Counted from the first letter of the stretch, positions 53,932 through 63,736 are shown. The stretch: 64,000 nucleotides of DNA from Rhizosphaericola mali (GCF_004337365.2 NZ_CP044016.1:3825507-3889506), one strand, 5' to 3'. Notes: generated by a model from the sequence alone, not told the origin. Numbers and translations: made by a program.

Positions 53932-54786
53932 CTACCAATTGGTAAATCTTATCCCAATAGAATAGGGACGTTGATCCATCACATTGTTTTGTAATTTGGT
54001 AATGCTATAGGTACCGAAAACATGAATTGGCCCTAGCCCCAATTCCGCCGTATATGCCAATCTCCAATCATTCAAATCAAATGAACCTCCTTGCTTCACT
54101 TTTCCGAATTCACTGCTTTTTTGTTTAGTATGTCCGCCAATTCTATAACCTCCGATAATCCCCGTACTGATACTGAATGCCCAAGGGTTTTCTGGATGTG
54201 GATCATAATTTAACATCAGCGGAATGGAGGCATAACTCACATACAATTTGTTCTTCTTAAAATCGGTGGTATCACGATAGATGTAATCAGGATTTTTATG
54301 ATAAGTGATATTGTTTTCATATCTAAAATTGAACATTTCCAAGCCCAATCCATATTTCAAATTGAATTTGCCTTTGATCAAATTCATCTTTTGCATAAAT
54401 ACCCAAATATTCACATTAGAAGATTTCACCGTACGCAGACGCATATCGCTTTTGGTAAAATCTCCACCAGTTCCAGGCATCAAATAACTATTTGCAGCTG
54501 CCGAACCGTAGGGCGTTTTGTCATTATAATTGGCAAAACCTAAATCGAATATGAACCAATTGGTATTGATAAATTTCTTCTTTTTTGCGCCATTGACTTC
54601 CGAATTGGCAACAATCAGCGTGTCATAATGCGTATTAAATGCAGAATCCATCACCTCAGTAATCGTTACCGTCGCATTAAAAACTCGACGAACCGTGTCC
54701 GGTTTTGGGATTGAATCAACTTGTGCATTTGCATATATGCAAATAGTCAAACCAAGTGTTAACGAAGCTAATATTTTGAATTTCAT
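53932..54786 (-). CDS. Outer-membrane beta-barrel protein of unknown function
   Basis: 284 residues, signal peptide (LTLGLTICIYANAQ) and beta-strand-rich repeats with alternating aromatic and polar residues ending in RPYSIGIRFTNW, typical for a beta-barrel C-terminus. It includes the periplasmic stretch AKKKKFINTNWFIFDLGFA. No named family recognised. It is the last gene of the sigma/anti-sigma operon (10-base gap), so it may be the output or the signal sensor of that system. Confidence 0.75.
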   Translation of the reverse strand: MKFKILASLTLGLTICIYANAQVDSIPKPDTVRRVFNATVTITEVMDSAFNTHYDTLIVANSEVNGAKKKKFINTNWFIFDLGFANYNDKTPYGSAAANSYLMPGTGGDFTKSDMRLRTVKSSNVNIWVFMQKMNLIKGKFNLKYGLGLEMFNFRYENNITYHKNPDYIYRDTTDFKKNKLYVSYASIPLMLNYDPHPENPWAFSISTGIIGGYRIGGHTKQKSSEFGKVKQGGSFDLNDWRLAYTAELGLGPIHVFGTYSITKLQNNVMDQRPYSIGIRFTNW

Positions 54787-54796
54787 ACAATTACGA

Positions 54797-55822
54797 TTAT
54801 AAATGGTTAGTTTGGGTTGCTTTTTTATCCTCTTCCTTTTTGCCTTTGAAAAATTTCAAAATCTTTTTTGTGCTAATAGATGTATTGGCAACATAAACAT
54901 CATCATCCGAATTAAAATCGGCCGCAAATATCATGCGTTTGGAAGATTTTGTGGTAGTGACATTATTTTTTTCTTGCAAATTGATCAACTCAATTTTTTG
55001 GGTGGACGCTATCACATTGGGAATGTCATTTTTCGTAGTTGGTGCGATATCTACTTTTGCCAAAACGAATTGTTCAGATTTTTTCCAATGATCATCATCC
55101 GAAATTTGATCTTGTGGATCTCCAATTGATTGTTTTTTTGCAGAAATAGATTTTTTCGGTTCTATGCTAGATTTTTTTTCAGGCTTGTTTGATGCCAATA
55201 TTTGTTCCGTACTTTTTTGCACTTGATTCAATTTGGGCGTTAATTTGTCAGAATCTGATGCTACAGGATTTGTTTTTGTTTGATTTAGAATCGTTTTTTT
55301 AGGATTGGAATTAAGGACAATTTCGGATGGAATTTCCGTTTTTGTCCATTGAAAAATAGAAAAACAAACGAGCAACAACGCTGCGGCAATCGATGCAACT
55401 TTTATCCAAATAGGAATAATACGACCTTTTTCTTTACGTAATAATTCAGATTTATTGGGATAACTGATTGTCTCAAGCGGTAAAACTGTTTGCTGTAAGG
55501 CTTCCCAATTTTTCTTATCAGAAGCATTATTTTTCAAATGATTTTGCAAATCAATTTGCTCATTTTTCGCTAATTCATTATCCAAATGCAAAAGCATTTT
55601 TTCTTCCCAATTCGCGTTATCTGTGTTTCCTATCTTTAGTAAATTATCCCAATTTTGATCAAAATTTTCCACAGGCAAAACAGTTTCTTGTAATGCCAAA
55701 AATTCTTCTTCTATTTCGGGATGTGTTGCAACGAATTGGTCGACCAATTTTTTTTGATCATTATCTAATTCATTATCAACGTATAATAAAAACCAATCTA
55801 AGTAATTCTCTTTTGTAATCAT
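54797..55822 (-). CDS. Anti-sigma factor-like membrane protein
   Basis: 341 residues. The N-terminal cytoplasmic part has two similar units (about 6-52 and 70-117), each with an LLHLDNEL or LYVDNEL helix and ending in ALQ-x-TVLP, an internal duplication of the sigma-binding type of module. A transmembrane helix follows (about 137-158, IKVASIAAALLLVCFSIFQW), then a Lys/Ser/Thr-rich periplasmic region to the end. No zinc-binding HxxxCxxC motif is seen. It lies 14 bases after the sigma gene. The link to the sigma factor is inferred from context. Confidence 0.8.
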   Translation of the reverse strand: MITKENYLDWFLLYVDNELDNDQKKLVDQFVATHPEIEEEFLALQETVLPVENFDQNWDNLLKIGNTDNANWEEKMLLHLDNELAKNEQIDLQNHLKNNASDKKNWEALQQTVLPLETISYPNKSELLRKEKGRIIPIWIKVASIAAALLLVCFSIFQWTKTEIPSEIVLNSNPKKTILNQTKTNPVASDSDKLTPKLNQVQKSTEQILASNKPEKKSSIEPKKSISAKKQSIGDPQDQISDDDHWKKSEQFVLAKVDIAPTTKNDIPNVIASTQKIELINLQEKNNVTTTKSSKRMIFAADFNSDDDVYVANTSISTKKILKFFKGKKEEDKKATQTNHL

Positions 55823-55836
55823 TTTGCCCTCCTTTT

Positions 55837-56322
55837 TTACAAAACTTTATTCATTCCCACCAAATAATTGCGCATTGTCAATCTCGCTCGATGCAAGTAC
55901 ACTTTGACCTGGCTTGCCGACAATTGCGTAATCGCTCCGATCTCTTCATAAGAATAGCCTTCATAATCCTTGAGCATAACCAAACTTCTCTGTACTTCAT
56001 TCAATTTTTGCATCGCATTATGAATCAATTCTTTCAACTGTCTATCCGGTTGCTGCACTATACGTGGGTCTTCCGAAAAATCCTCTTTCAATGAAATGCG
56101 ATTATTTTTTCTATAAAAATCAATCATTTGATTATACGCAATGGTAAATAGATAGGATTTTGATTTCTCCGTATCTACTTTGTCCTTATTAATCCAAAGT
56201 TTTTCGAAGGCAGATTGTACGATATCTCGCGCATCCTCTTCGTGCCGTAGATTTTTTATTATAAACCGAAAAACATTCTCGGCGTATAAATGAACACAAT
56301 TGTTATAATCATTTTCTGTCAT
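55837..56322 (-). CDS. ECF-type RNA polymerase sigma factor
   Basis: 161 residues of the sigma-70 ECF group. Region 2 is at about 10-75 (DARDIVQSAFEKLWINK; SYLFTIAYNQMIDFYRKN) and region 4 at about 108-158 (GYSYEEIGAITQLSASQVKVYLHRARLTMR, seen as YSYEEIGAITQLSASQVKVY and LHRARLTMR). Region 3 is absent, as expected. It heads an operon with the anti-sigma and barrel genes. Target promoters are unknown. Confidence 0.95.
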   Translation of the reverse strand: MTENDYNNCVHLYAENVFRFIIKNLRHEEDARDIVQSAFEKLWINKDKVDTEKSKSYLFTIAYNQMIDFYRKNNRISLKEDFSEDPRIVQQPDRQLKELIHNAMQKLNEVQRSLVMLKDYEGYSYEEIGAITQLSASQVKVYLHRARLTMRNYLVGMNKVL

Positions 56323-56419
56323 GAAATTCAGTACAAGGTTAATTACTCGTTAAACGGACAACAAAAAGATTAGTTACAATTTTTTGGAAAAAAATATGCG
56401 ATAATAAAAAAATTAAATT

Positions 56420-57019
56420 TTAAATGTTTATTCCGAAAGATTCGACATGGGACTTGAGTAATTCTTTCCGAATTCTACTCAAAGATTGCGGGCGAATGCC
56501 AATGTAAGAGGCGAGGTCTTTTAAGGGAATTTTTAATGCTAACTCTGGCTGTTCCTCAAATAAATCCAAGTATCGTTTGGTAGCACTATCAGCTAAAAGA
56601 GAAATTTCCCTTCTAACTTTTTTCACATATAACGCCTCTGATATTTTTCTACCAATACGATCTCCTAATTGTGTATTTTCATAGATCAAATTCATATCAT
56701 CATAAGAGATACGCCATAAGGATAAATCTGTAACCGCCACTACATTATACAGGCATGGTAATCGAGTTAGATAAGAGTCATAGGCGGAAAAAAATGAATT
56801 TTCAAATATGATATTGAAAGTACTATCGTAATTGTCCATAGGAATACCATATTTCACAATACCACTTTCCAAAAAATGAATGTATTGCTCAACTTCTCCC
56901 TTTTTCAAGAGTATATGTTTTTTAGGAAATTGGACTTTAACTATTTTAGTTTGAAACAATTTCCAATCTGCGTCTATAGAATAGCCAAATTCTTCGAGAT
57001 ACTTTTTAATTTTTTCCAT
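56420..57019 (-). CDS. Crp/Fnr-family transcriptional regulator
   Basis: 199 residues: N-terminal cyclic-nucleotide-binding beta-roll (about 20-110, with KKHILLKKGEVEQYIHFLESG) and a C-terminal winged helix with a recognition helix (LKDLASYIGIRPQSLSRIRKEL, seen in parts LKDLASYIGIRPQ and SLSRIRKEL). The motif expected for cAMP contact is weak and no Fe-S cysteine cluster is evident, so the ligand is unknown. It resembles the many Crp-like regulators of Bacteroidota that respond to small molecules. Confidence 0.9.
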   Translation of the reverse strand: MEKIKKYLEEFGYSIDADWKLFQTKIVKVQFPKKHILLKKGEVEQYIHFLESGIVKYGIPMDNYDSTFNIIFENSFFSAYDSYLTRLPCLYNVVAVTDLSLWRISYDDMNLIYENTQLGDRIGRKISEALYVKKVRREISLLADSATKRYLDLFEEQPELALKIPLKDLASYIGIRPQSLSRIRKELLKSHVESFGINI

Positions 57020-57063
57020 TACATGCTATTAAAAAATGTGACTTTCTTGATAGCAATGTAAAA

Positions 57064-57495
57064 CTAATTCTTGGAACCCCAATTTACAGGTTGATTATTG
57101 GGATAGATGTAGTAAACTTTCGTTTCGTCAATGTAGTTGCCCGCTTTATCTATAAGCATTTTCTTATGATCCTTTACGACACGCGCTTTTCCATCTTTAA
57201 ATGGTTGCACAAAATCGTAGTCCATAGGGATAACAAGTGTACCAATGCTATCAACGAATCCCCATTTGCCACCATTCACATTTTGAAATTGTACTACCGC
57301 ACCTTTGTTTACTGCGGCCCTTCCATCAGAAAAATTTTCCGCCATGGTATATTGCGGTGTGACAATAATTTTGCCCGTAGAATCTTGAAAACCATACAAA
57401 TGTGAAGCGGAATCTTGAAAAGGAACCAATTGAGCTTTCCCAACAAAAGAAAGCAGTATGAATATCAGTATGTATCCCAATCTTCGCTTTCTCAT
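57064..57495 (-). CDS. WG-repeat exported protein
   Basis: 143 residues. A signal peptide (LGYILIFILLSFVGKA) precedes two to three WG-type repeats of about 35 residues: YGFQDSTGKIIVTPQY, then WGFVDSIGTLVIPMDYDFVQ with a following GKARV. WG repeats are short beta modules of uncertain binding role. The gene starts 1 base after the stop of the MerR-like gene, so the two are cotranscribed. Confidence 0.88.
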   Translation of the reverse strand: MRKRRLGYILIFILLSFVGKAQLVPFQDSASHLYGFQDSTGKIIVTPQYTMAENFSDGRAAVNKGAVVQFQNVNGGKWGFVDSIGTLVIPMDYDFVQPFKDGKARVVKDHKKMLIDKAGNYIDETKVYYIYPNNQPVNWGSKN

Positions 57496-57496
57496 A

Positions 57497-59761
57497 TTAG
57501 GAAATGTTTGTTTTTAACTCTAACAGAAAACCTTTGAAGTTGTTGAGCGCATGGATAATTTGCAAATTAACATCAGCTGTTTTTTTGTTTGTTTTCAGAT
57601 ATTTCTTTGCACCATCAATTGTGTATTTTTTATTTCTAAGCAAATAATATATGACTTGCAGATTCTTAATATCTTCTGGTCGAAAAAGGCGATCACCCTT
57701 TCTGTTTTTTCTGGGTTTTAAAATGTCAAATTCATTTTCCCAAAATCGCAATAAGGAATTATTCACTCTAAACCATTTTGCGACTTCACTGATCGGATAA
57801 TATTGTTTGGAAAAAAGTATATCATCTTCTGGCACTTCGATTAGATCAACCTCTGCGTCAATTTCCTTAAATGATTTGCGTCCTCTTTTACCAGCTTTAA
57901 ACACTTCTTTTTTTGGCGCAACAATCGTTTCCCCAAATAAATCCTTTGCAAGAGGAATATTCGAAGTCGTTTCCTTTTTTACCTTTTCATCCCAAAAATC
58001 TGGATAATCAAAGACCATTTCATCTGTAGAAATTTCTTCGTTTTCCTCTTTGAATTCAGGTAGATATTGCTCTTGAGGATTTTCATTTTCAGCAAATTCA
58101 GAAATTTCTGATGTCTCAGAAGTTACTACTTCGGATTCAGATGTTGGAGCAGCAGGTTCAACATATTTAGGTTCTGAATTCTCAGGTTCTTGAAACTCTT
58201 CATTATTCCCAAGCTCTACTTCTTCTGAAACGATTTCACTTCTCTCTGGTGTATTTGTATCTTCCTCTTGTACAATTTCTGTGTCCTTTTCTTCTTCTAA
58301 AATAGATTCCTCAATTTCAGATACATCATTTGATTCAAAGGTTGGTACAGGTTCTATATATTCTGGTTCTGAATTCTCAGCGTCTAAGATTGCCTCTTGG
58401 TTTTCTTCATTATTGCCAAACTCTGCTTCTTCCGAAACGGTTTCACTACTCTCTGGCGTATTTGTATCTTCCTCTTGTACAATTTCAGTATCCTTTTCTT
58501 CTTCTAAAATAGATTCCTCAATTTCAGATACATCATTCGATTCAAAGATTGGCGCGGGCTCTACATATTCAGGTTCTGAATTCTCAGCGAATAAAATTGG
58601 TTCTTGGAATTCTTCATTATTGTCAAATGCTGCTTCTTCCGAAACGGTTTCACTACTCTCTGGCGTATTTGTATCTTCCTCTTGTACAATTTCAGTATCC
58701 TTTTCTTCTTCTAAAATAGATTCCTCAATTTCAGATACATCATTCGATTCAAAGATTGGCGCGGGCTCTACATATTCAGGTTCTGAATTCTCAGCGAATA
58801 AAATTGGTTCTTGGAATTCTTCATTATTGTCAAATGCTGCTTCTTTCGAAACGGTTTCACTACTCTCTGGTGTATTTGTATCTTCCTCTTGTACAATTTC
58901 TGTGTCCTTTTCTTCTTCTAAAATAGATTCCTCAATTTCAGATACATTATTTGATTCAAAGGTTGGTACAGGTTCTATATATTCTGGTTCTGAATTCTCA
59001 GCGTCTAAGATTGCCTCTTGGTTTTCTTCATTATTGCCAAACGCTGCTTCTTCCGAAACAGTTTCACTACTCTCTGGTGTATTTATATCTTCCTCTTGTA
59101 CAATTTCAGTATCCTTTTCTTCTTCTAAAATAGATTCCTCAATTTCAGATACATCATTCGATTCAAAGATTGGCGCGGGCTCTACATATTCAGGTTCTGA
59201 ATCAGAGTTTAATAATTCCGCCGACATTTCATTTGTAGGAAAGCCCAAGTCACTATTTTTAGAAATCGAATCTTGTCCCAAACATTCTAATTCAGCTCTC
59301 TCTTCAGACAGGTAAATTGTAGGTTCTTCTATATAATCTTCTACATTCTCGTCTGCAGCAAAATTTTCAATTTCCACTTGTGCATCCGTATATATTTCCT
59401 CGTCAGGAATTACTTGTTCATCCCAAGGAAATTCATCTTCAGAATTCTCATCCAATTGTTGATATTCGTCCTCTGAAATAGAATAATTTTCAGTTGTTGC
59501 AAATACAATTTCTTCAGACGCAGCGGTATTAACGCCTTCTTCTTGTTCTACAATATCATTATTTATTTCTTCAGTTACTTCCTTATTGGGAGCGTCATTT
59601 TCTATAGCAGGAACATCGTCGGAAACGCTTTCTCCAAATAGAGAAACCTCAGGTCCAGCATCTTTTGCGGCCTGCTTTTTTGTCGTACTTTTCGCCCTTG
59701 CCTCTTCCTTTTTATCAGAAGGAGTTTCTTCAAAACCAAATAATGATAACTGTGAATCCAT
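57497..59761 (-). CDS. MerR-like regulator with a long acidic tandem-repeat N-terminus
   Basis: 754 residues. The C-terminal part (about 650-750) is a MerR-type winged helix: YYPISEVAKWFRVNNSLLRFWENEFDIL split here as YYPISEVAKWFRV and NSLLRFWENEFDI, then DRLFRPEDIKNLQVIYYLL and a C-terminal helix. The first 620 residues are acidic and disordered, with five 69-residue repeats (about residues 191-531) such as VSEIEESILEEEKDTEIVQE. Many Bacteroidota have this MerR domain at the end of a shorter protein. Here the N-terminal repeats are the unusual part. It is followed at once by the WG-repeat gene. Confidence 0.85.
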   Translation of the reverse strand: MDSQLSLFGFEETPSDKKEEARAKSTTKKQAAKDAGPEVSLFGESVSDDVPAIENDAPNKEVTEEINNDIVEQEEGVNTAASEEIVFATTENYSISEDEYQQLDENSEDEFPWDEQVIPDEEIYTDAQVEIENFAADENVEDYIEEPTIYLSEERAELECLGQDSISKNSDLGFPTNEMSAELLNSDSEPEYVEPAPIFESNDVSEIEESILEEEKDTEIVQEEDINTPESSETVSEEAAFGNNEENQEAILDAENSEPEYIEPVPTFESNNVSEIEESILEEEKDTEIVQEEDTNTPESSETVSKEAAFDNNEEFQEPILFAENSEPEYVEPAPIFESNDVSEIEESILEEEKDTEIVQEEDTNTPESSETVSEEAAFDNNEEFQEPILFAENSEPEYVEPAPIFESNDVSEIEESILEEEKDTEIVQEEDTNTPESSETVSEEAEFGNNEENQEAILDAENSEPEYIEPVPTFESNDVSEIEESILEEEKDTEIVQEEDTNTPERSEIVSEEVELGNNEEFQEPENSEPKYVEPAAPTSESEVVTSETSEISEFAENENPQEQYLPEFKEENEEISTDEMVFDYPDFWDEKVKKETTSNIPLAKDLFGETIVAPKKEVFKAGKRGRKSFKEIDAEVDLIEVPEDDILFSKQYYPISEVAKWFRVNNSLLRFWENEFDILKPRKNRKGDRLFRPEDIKNLQVIYYLLRNKKYTIDGAKKYLKTNKKTADVNLQIIHALNNFKGFLLELKTNIS
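58169..59191 (-). repeat. Tandem array of 207-bp coding repeats (five units)
   Basis: Unit starts on the minus strand are near 59191, 58984, 58777, 58570 and 58363. The first four are 207 bases each; the fifth is a little shorter and degenerate. Units alternate between two slightly different types, and neighbouring copies of one type are almost identical in DNA, which points to recent duplication and ongoing recombination. They encode acidic 69-residue repeats of the MerR-like protein. Confidence 0.9.
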
Positions 59762-59806
59762 TGTGTAAAAATACAGATTCAGAATAAAAAAATCGAACTA
59801 TTGTCG

Positions 59807-61708
59807 TTATTGTTTGACTAAAACAATCTTCTTTCGATCTGCTTCATATACTTTCTCAAAATATTGAATCATATCATTGTATTCTGTAGGGGCGAATTCG
59901 CCAGCATATCTCTCTTGTTTTCTTTTAAAAATAATCTTTCCATCTTTCACTTCTGACATTGCAGAATATCTACCAAATTTTGTCATAATAATGACTGGTT
60001 TCGGCAGTGCTTCAACTATATAACCAGAGGGGACGGAGATATTTACACTATCTATATCTTCAAAAGGGAAAGTGAATACTTCAGACGTTTTTCTTACTTC
60101 ATATTTGGGTAATTTCTCTTGTGATAGATTAAAAAGATTAGGTACAATTACAATACGCTTTCCCATAACAGTGGCATAATTACTAGCGACTACATCTAAA
60201 TCTTCCTCAATCTGTGGAATAGATTTCATATTTTCCACATATTTATGACTGGTCACTTCATATGTTGGCAGATCAAATAATCTATTCAGATATTTTTTCA
60301 AATCATCACTAGATCCTTCATGCAACATAGAAAAAATACTTTCCTGTTGTTGACCTGTATAATTGGTATGAATAGTTCCTTTTAAATTTCCATCTACATC
60401 CATTTGAATTGAAGCTTCTCTTATTTGCCCATTTTGCTTATACGTTAGTTTCGGCGTTTCAACAATTATACCGCCATTTGGTGTAATCATTAATGCCTTT
60501 CTATTTGCAGTAAAAGAACTTAAATAATTCATTGGAAGTGTTTGGCTCGTACATTCCAACCAAATACTATCTTTTTCTTGTGGTACACAGAGAATTACAT
60601 GGTTAAAAAAATTACTAGAAAAAGAGGGCAATAAATAATCCGTATTTCGCTCTCCTGCCTTTATCAATACAGGATAAGAATTTATGCTAGCTTCTTTCAA
60701 AAGACTATACATATAATTAGATAAAGCCTTACAATCGCCATACTTATTTTTAGCCACGAAATTTGCATCAAATGGTTGCCAACCACCAATACCCAACTGT
60801 ACACTTATATACCTATAGTTTTGTTGCAAATATTGATATAGTTTTCTAATCTTCTCTGTATTAGAAAGCCCATCTGTCAAACTATGCACTTCTGCTACTA
60901 CATTAGGAGGTAATGTATTTCTTCCTTCATATAGTTGATAGGAAAATTGTCCAAAATCTTTCCATGTGGACATATCTCCAGTGTATTGATCAAAACTAAA
61001 CTTGGAAGGAGATATGATCACTTTTGGTAAAATATTATGTATTCCGATCGGCGCAAATTTTTCAAACTCAATAGCTTTGAAATTTTGAATATTCCATACA
61101 TAGGTTGTTGTTTTCCCCTTTATAGTTTGTGGTATGACTTGCGACATATTCAACGGTAAACAACGAAGATTATAATCATTAGGAACCTCTATTGATAACG
61201 CTCCTTTTTCCATTGACTCTCTGTAGTCATCAATTGGATCCCAATTAGGAATAAAAAATAAAGATTTTATAGTTGTTTCTACTTCATACTCTACAGTATA
61301 GGGATATTTTGAATAATAAAAATTAATTAATTTGAACCGCGTATCCATCATCAAATTTTCATCTCCACTTGTCGGCTTATCCGAAATATCTTTCTTTTTG
61401 AGGCTTTTAATTTTTTCTCCCTTTTCATCCCAAAGTGTCCCATTTATATCTTCAATTACATTTTTCTTATCGTAAGGCACAACTAAAATAGCTTGATCCG
61501 CTCCATTTTCATTAAGAATCGTGATAGCATATTTTTGTTTAATTACAGCTTCATTTGGGCTTTTAACTATAATTTTCATTTCATCCAAACGCTTCACCGC
61601 ATCTGCATTTGTTTTCAATGAATCAATGATAAGAGAGGTATCATAAGGCTTTTGTGCTCGAATAATGCATAGACAAAAAAGACTTATAGTTAGAAAAAAT
61701 AGCTTCAT
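59807..61708 (-). CDS. DUF3857 and transglutaminase-like exported protein
   Basis: 633 residues with an N-terminal signal peptide (LFFLTISLFCLCIIRAQ). An N-terminal DUF3857 domain (about 35-200) is followed by a transglutaminase-core domain with a catalytic-type Cys (C326 in KYGDCKALS) and His (H370 in FNHVIL), then a DUF3858-type C-terminal barrel. The third catalytic position appears as Glu in SIWLECTSQ. Function in Bacteroidota is unknown. It is 3 bases after its paralogue, so the two form an operon. Confidence 0.85.
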   Translation of the reverse strand: MKLFFLTISLFCLCIIRAQKPYDTSLIIDSLKTNADAVKRLDEMKIIVKSPNEAVIKQKYAITILNENGADQAILVVPYDKKNVIEDINGTLWDEKGEKIKSLKKKDISDKPTSGDENLMMDTRFKLINFYYSKYPYTVEYEVETTIKSLFFIPNWDPIDDYRESMEKGALSIEVPNDYNLRCLPLNMSQVIPQTIKGKTTTYVWNIQNFKAIEFEKFAPIGIHNILPKVIISPSKFSFDQYTGDMSTWKDFGQFSYQLYEGRNTLPPNVVAEVHSLTDGLSNTEKIRKLYQYLQQNYRYISVQLGIGGWQPFDANFVAKNKYGDCKALSNYMYSLLKEASINSYPVLIKAGERNTDYLLPSFSSNFFNHVILCVPQEKDSIWLECTSQTLPMNYLSSFTANRKALMITPNGGIIVETPKLTYKQNGQIREASIQMDVDGNLKGTIHTNYTGQQQESIFSMLHEGSSDDLKKYLNRLFDLPTYEVTSHKYVENMKSIPQIEEDLDVVASNYATVMGKRIVIVPNLFNLSQEKLPKYEVRKTSEVFTFPFEDIDSVNISVPSGYIVEALPKPVIIMTKFGRYSAMSEVKDGKIIFKRKQERYAGEFAPTEYNDMIQYFEKVYEADRKKIVLVKQ

Positions 61709-61711
61709 AGT

Positions 61712-63736
61712 TTAGTTTTTCTTCTTTTTTAAAACAATCGGTTCGCTTTCTTTTTTCACTACAAAACCATAAAAATCACGTAATGTATTATAGTCTTCTG
61801 GTGAGAATGTTGCTTTGTCAAGTCTTAAGGTGCATTTCAACTGTATAGCCTTTCCTTGAGTAGAAATTAAATATTCAAACATACCTTCATTTTCAAATAG
61901 TTTTACCCTTGCCGATTTGGGCATCTCATCTATTTCGTATCCTTCCGGAATAGTCATATTTAGATAATATACCTGATTCATTTTAGCCGTAAATTCTACT
62001 GGATAACTGCGTTCTGCAGTTTTAAATGGATTATCCTTTTCTCTATCAAACACTATTGGATTAAAATAATAAATATCCTCATCACCAATAGTTTGCTTAT
62101 ACTTGAAATTTAAAGAAAGTGGCATATCATAGTTCTTAATTGAATCCACAGTTGCTTCACTAAAATGAACACTGGGCGTATATCCATTTTCTATAGTTTC
62201 TAAATATTTTTTTTCACCGACACTCAGCACTTTATCTCTCTGATATTGAGATTCAAAATTACCATAATTTACGCTCACACCAATATCCAAAGAATCATTT
62301 CCAATCGGGTCAATATTGACAAATATTGATTTTTTTTCTGTGATGGAGTCTGGGGATAAATACACTAATTCTGGCAATTGTTCATTTATTGTTCTACTTG
62401 GTCCATTATAACAATAACTATTCAATTGGTTAAATCCAAGATGTTTATCACTTGCATCCAAAAAATATTTTTTCCCATTATAGTTGACACGACAAAGCAC
62501 ATAATTAAAACGATTCATAATTGGATAAATATCAAAGGGTCTGATATGATCTCTTGTGCCTAATATCACAGGATCTGCACTTATTCCTTTCCTACGCATT
62601 GCCGCTGTCAATAATATATTAATATCTGCAACGCTTCCTTTTTTTAACTTCCAAGTTTCTTTAATTGGCTGCGTTAACCAAATGGACCGTTTGTCCGTGG
62701 AATTCAAACTGTTCTGCACTAAACGAAAAACGGCTTTGACGGTTTCTATAGAATCGTTTGTAGGGATATCTTTTAAGTCATCGTCTAAAAACCTATTTGT
62801 AGATTGTAGTTGATGTCCAAAATCTTCATCCTTGTTTAAATCTACCGCCTCTTCTTGCCAACTATGCATATAATTTTTGATCGGCTGATCAGGCAATTTG
62901 AGCGAACTTAACTGAAAACTTATCTTTGATGTATAGTTTTCTAATGACGAAATATAGGGCTCATTTTTTAGTACTTTTACGTTTTGCATTCCCCATTTCC
63001 GCACTACGGTTTTACTATGAACATTGATTGAATGTGAGCTTTCATAGGATTGATTACCTGGAACTAAAATACTGTAGTTATTTTCTTTTTGTTTAAATGT
63101 ATCCAAATCAAAATTGCGATATCCGTCTAAGCTCATTCTATAATCGAATATTGTTGGTAATTCTATTTCAAATTCAGACCAAACACGAGGATAACCACCT
63201 TGAAAATACCAAGGATCAATAGAACTAAAATAAGGGCTTTCCGTTTTATATTTATATTCTATAATGGAACCTTCTTTGATATTGGGAAATGTAAATTTTA
63301 CATTCTCAAAATTGCCAGATTGTTCATGATAGATTTTGTCTTTTTCTACGGCACTTTTTTCTAGTTGACCATTATTAACATTATAGGAAACCGCTTGTAG
63401 TGATATCAATTTTTCTTTATCCCCAGATTTTGGTACATATAAAGGCACTATAACAGTTGCAATATCATAACCACTTTTCTTCATTATTCGAATACGTGCG
63501 ATTCTTTCTGTTACAAGAGAGAAAAATCCCTGATTATTGCCTTGAAAATAAGTATTACCTCTATCAAATAAATAAACAGCTTCTGCGGAGGAATCCACCT
63601 CATATGCGGTTGGTTTAAAGTCTTCAACTTTTACATTCCCATAAGTAATCTCTGGTCCTGCAACTTTATTGCTCTGTGCAAATGAATGCGTCACAAATAG
63701 TATACTCATGCTTAATAGCACAAAATATTTAGTCAT
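61712..63736 (-). CDS. DUF3857 protein with an apparently inactive transglutaminase-like domain
   Basis: 674 residues: a signal peptide (ending FAQSN at about 22), a DUF3857 domain (about 50-240), and a transglutaminase-like domain. By eye alignment with its neighbour, the catalytic Cys is V369 (KKGSVADINILL) and the His is Y412 (RFNYVLC), while the Asp position (YFLDASDK) is kept. The protein could be a pseudo-enzyme that binds peptides or partners. It lies 57 bases after the probable alanine dehydrogenase gene. Confidence 0.8.
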   Translation of the reverse strand: MTKYFVLLSMSILFVTHSFAQSNKVAGPEITYGNVKVEDFKPTAYEVDSSAEAVYLFDRGNTYFQGNNQGFFSLVTERIARIRIMKKSGYDIATVIVPLYVPKSGDKEKLISLQAVSYNVNNGQLEKSAVEKDKIYHEQSGNFENVKFTFPNIKEGSIIEYKYKTESPYFSSIDPWYFQGGYPRVWSEFEIELPTIFDYRMSLDGYRNFDLDTFKQKENNYSILVPGNQSYESSHSINVHSKTVVRKWGMQNVKVLKNEPYISSLENYTSKISFQLSSLKLPDQPIKNYMHSWQEEAVDLNKDEDFGHQLQSTNRFLDDDLKDIPTNDSIETVKAVFRLVQNSLNSTDKRSIWLTQPIKETWKLKKGSVADINILLTAAMRRKGISADPVILGTRDHIRPFDIYPIMNRFNYVLCRVNYNGKKYFLDASDKHLGFNQLNSYCYNGPSRTINEQLPELVYLSPDSITEKKSIFVNIDPIGNDSLDIGVSVNYGNFESQYQRDKVLSVGEKKYLETIENGYTPSVHFSEATVDSIKNYDMPLSLNFKYKQTIGDEDIYYFNPIVFDREKDNPFKTAERSYPVEFTAKMNQVYYLNMTIPEGYEIDEMPKSARVKLFENEGMFEYLISTQGKAIQLKCTLRLDKATFSPEDYNTLRDFYGFVVKKESEPIVLKKKKN

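Noticed and set aside
58281-59315. 344-codon Ser-rich open frame on the plus strand over the acidic repeats
   Set aside because: It is the antisense of the Glu/Asp-rich repeats of the MerR-like gene; GAA codons read as TTC and the pattern repeats with the array. The minus-strand frame has the recognisable domain.
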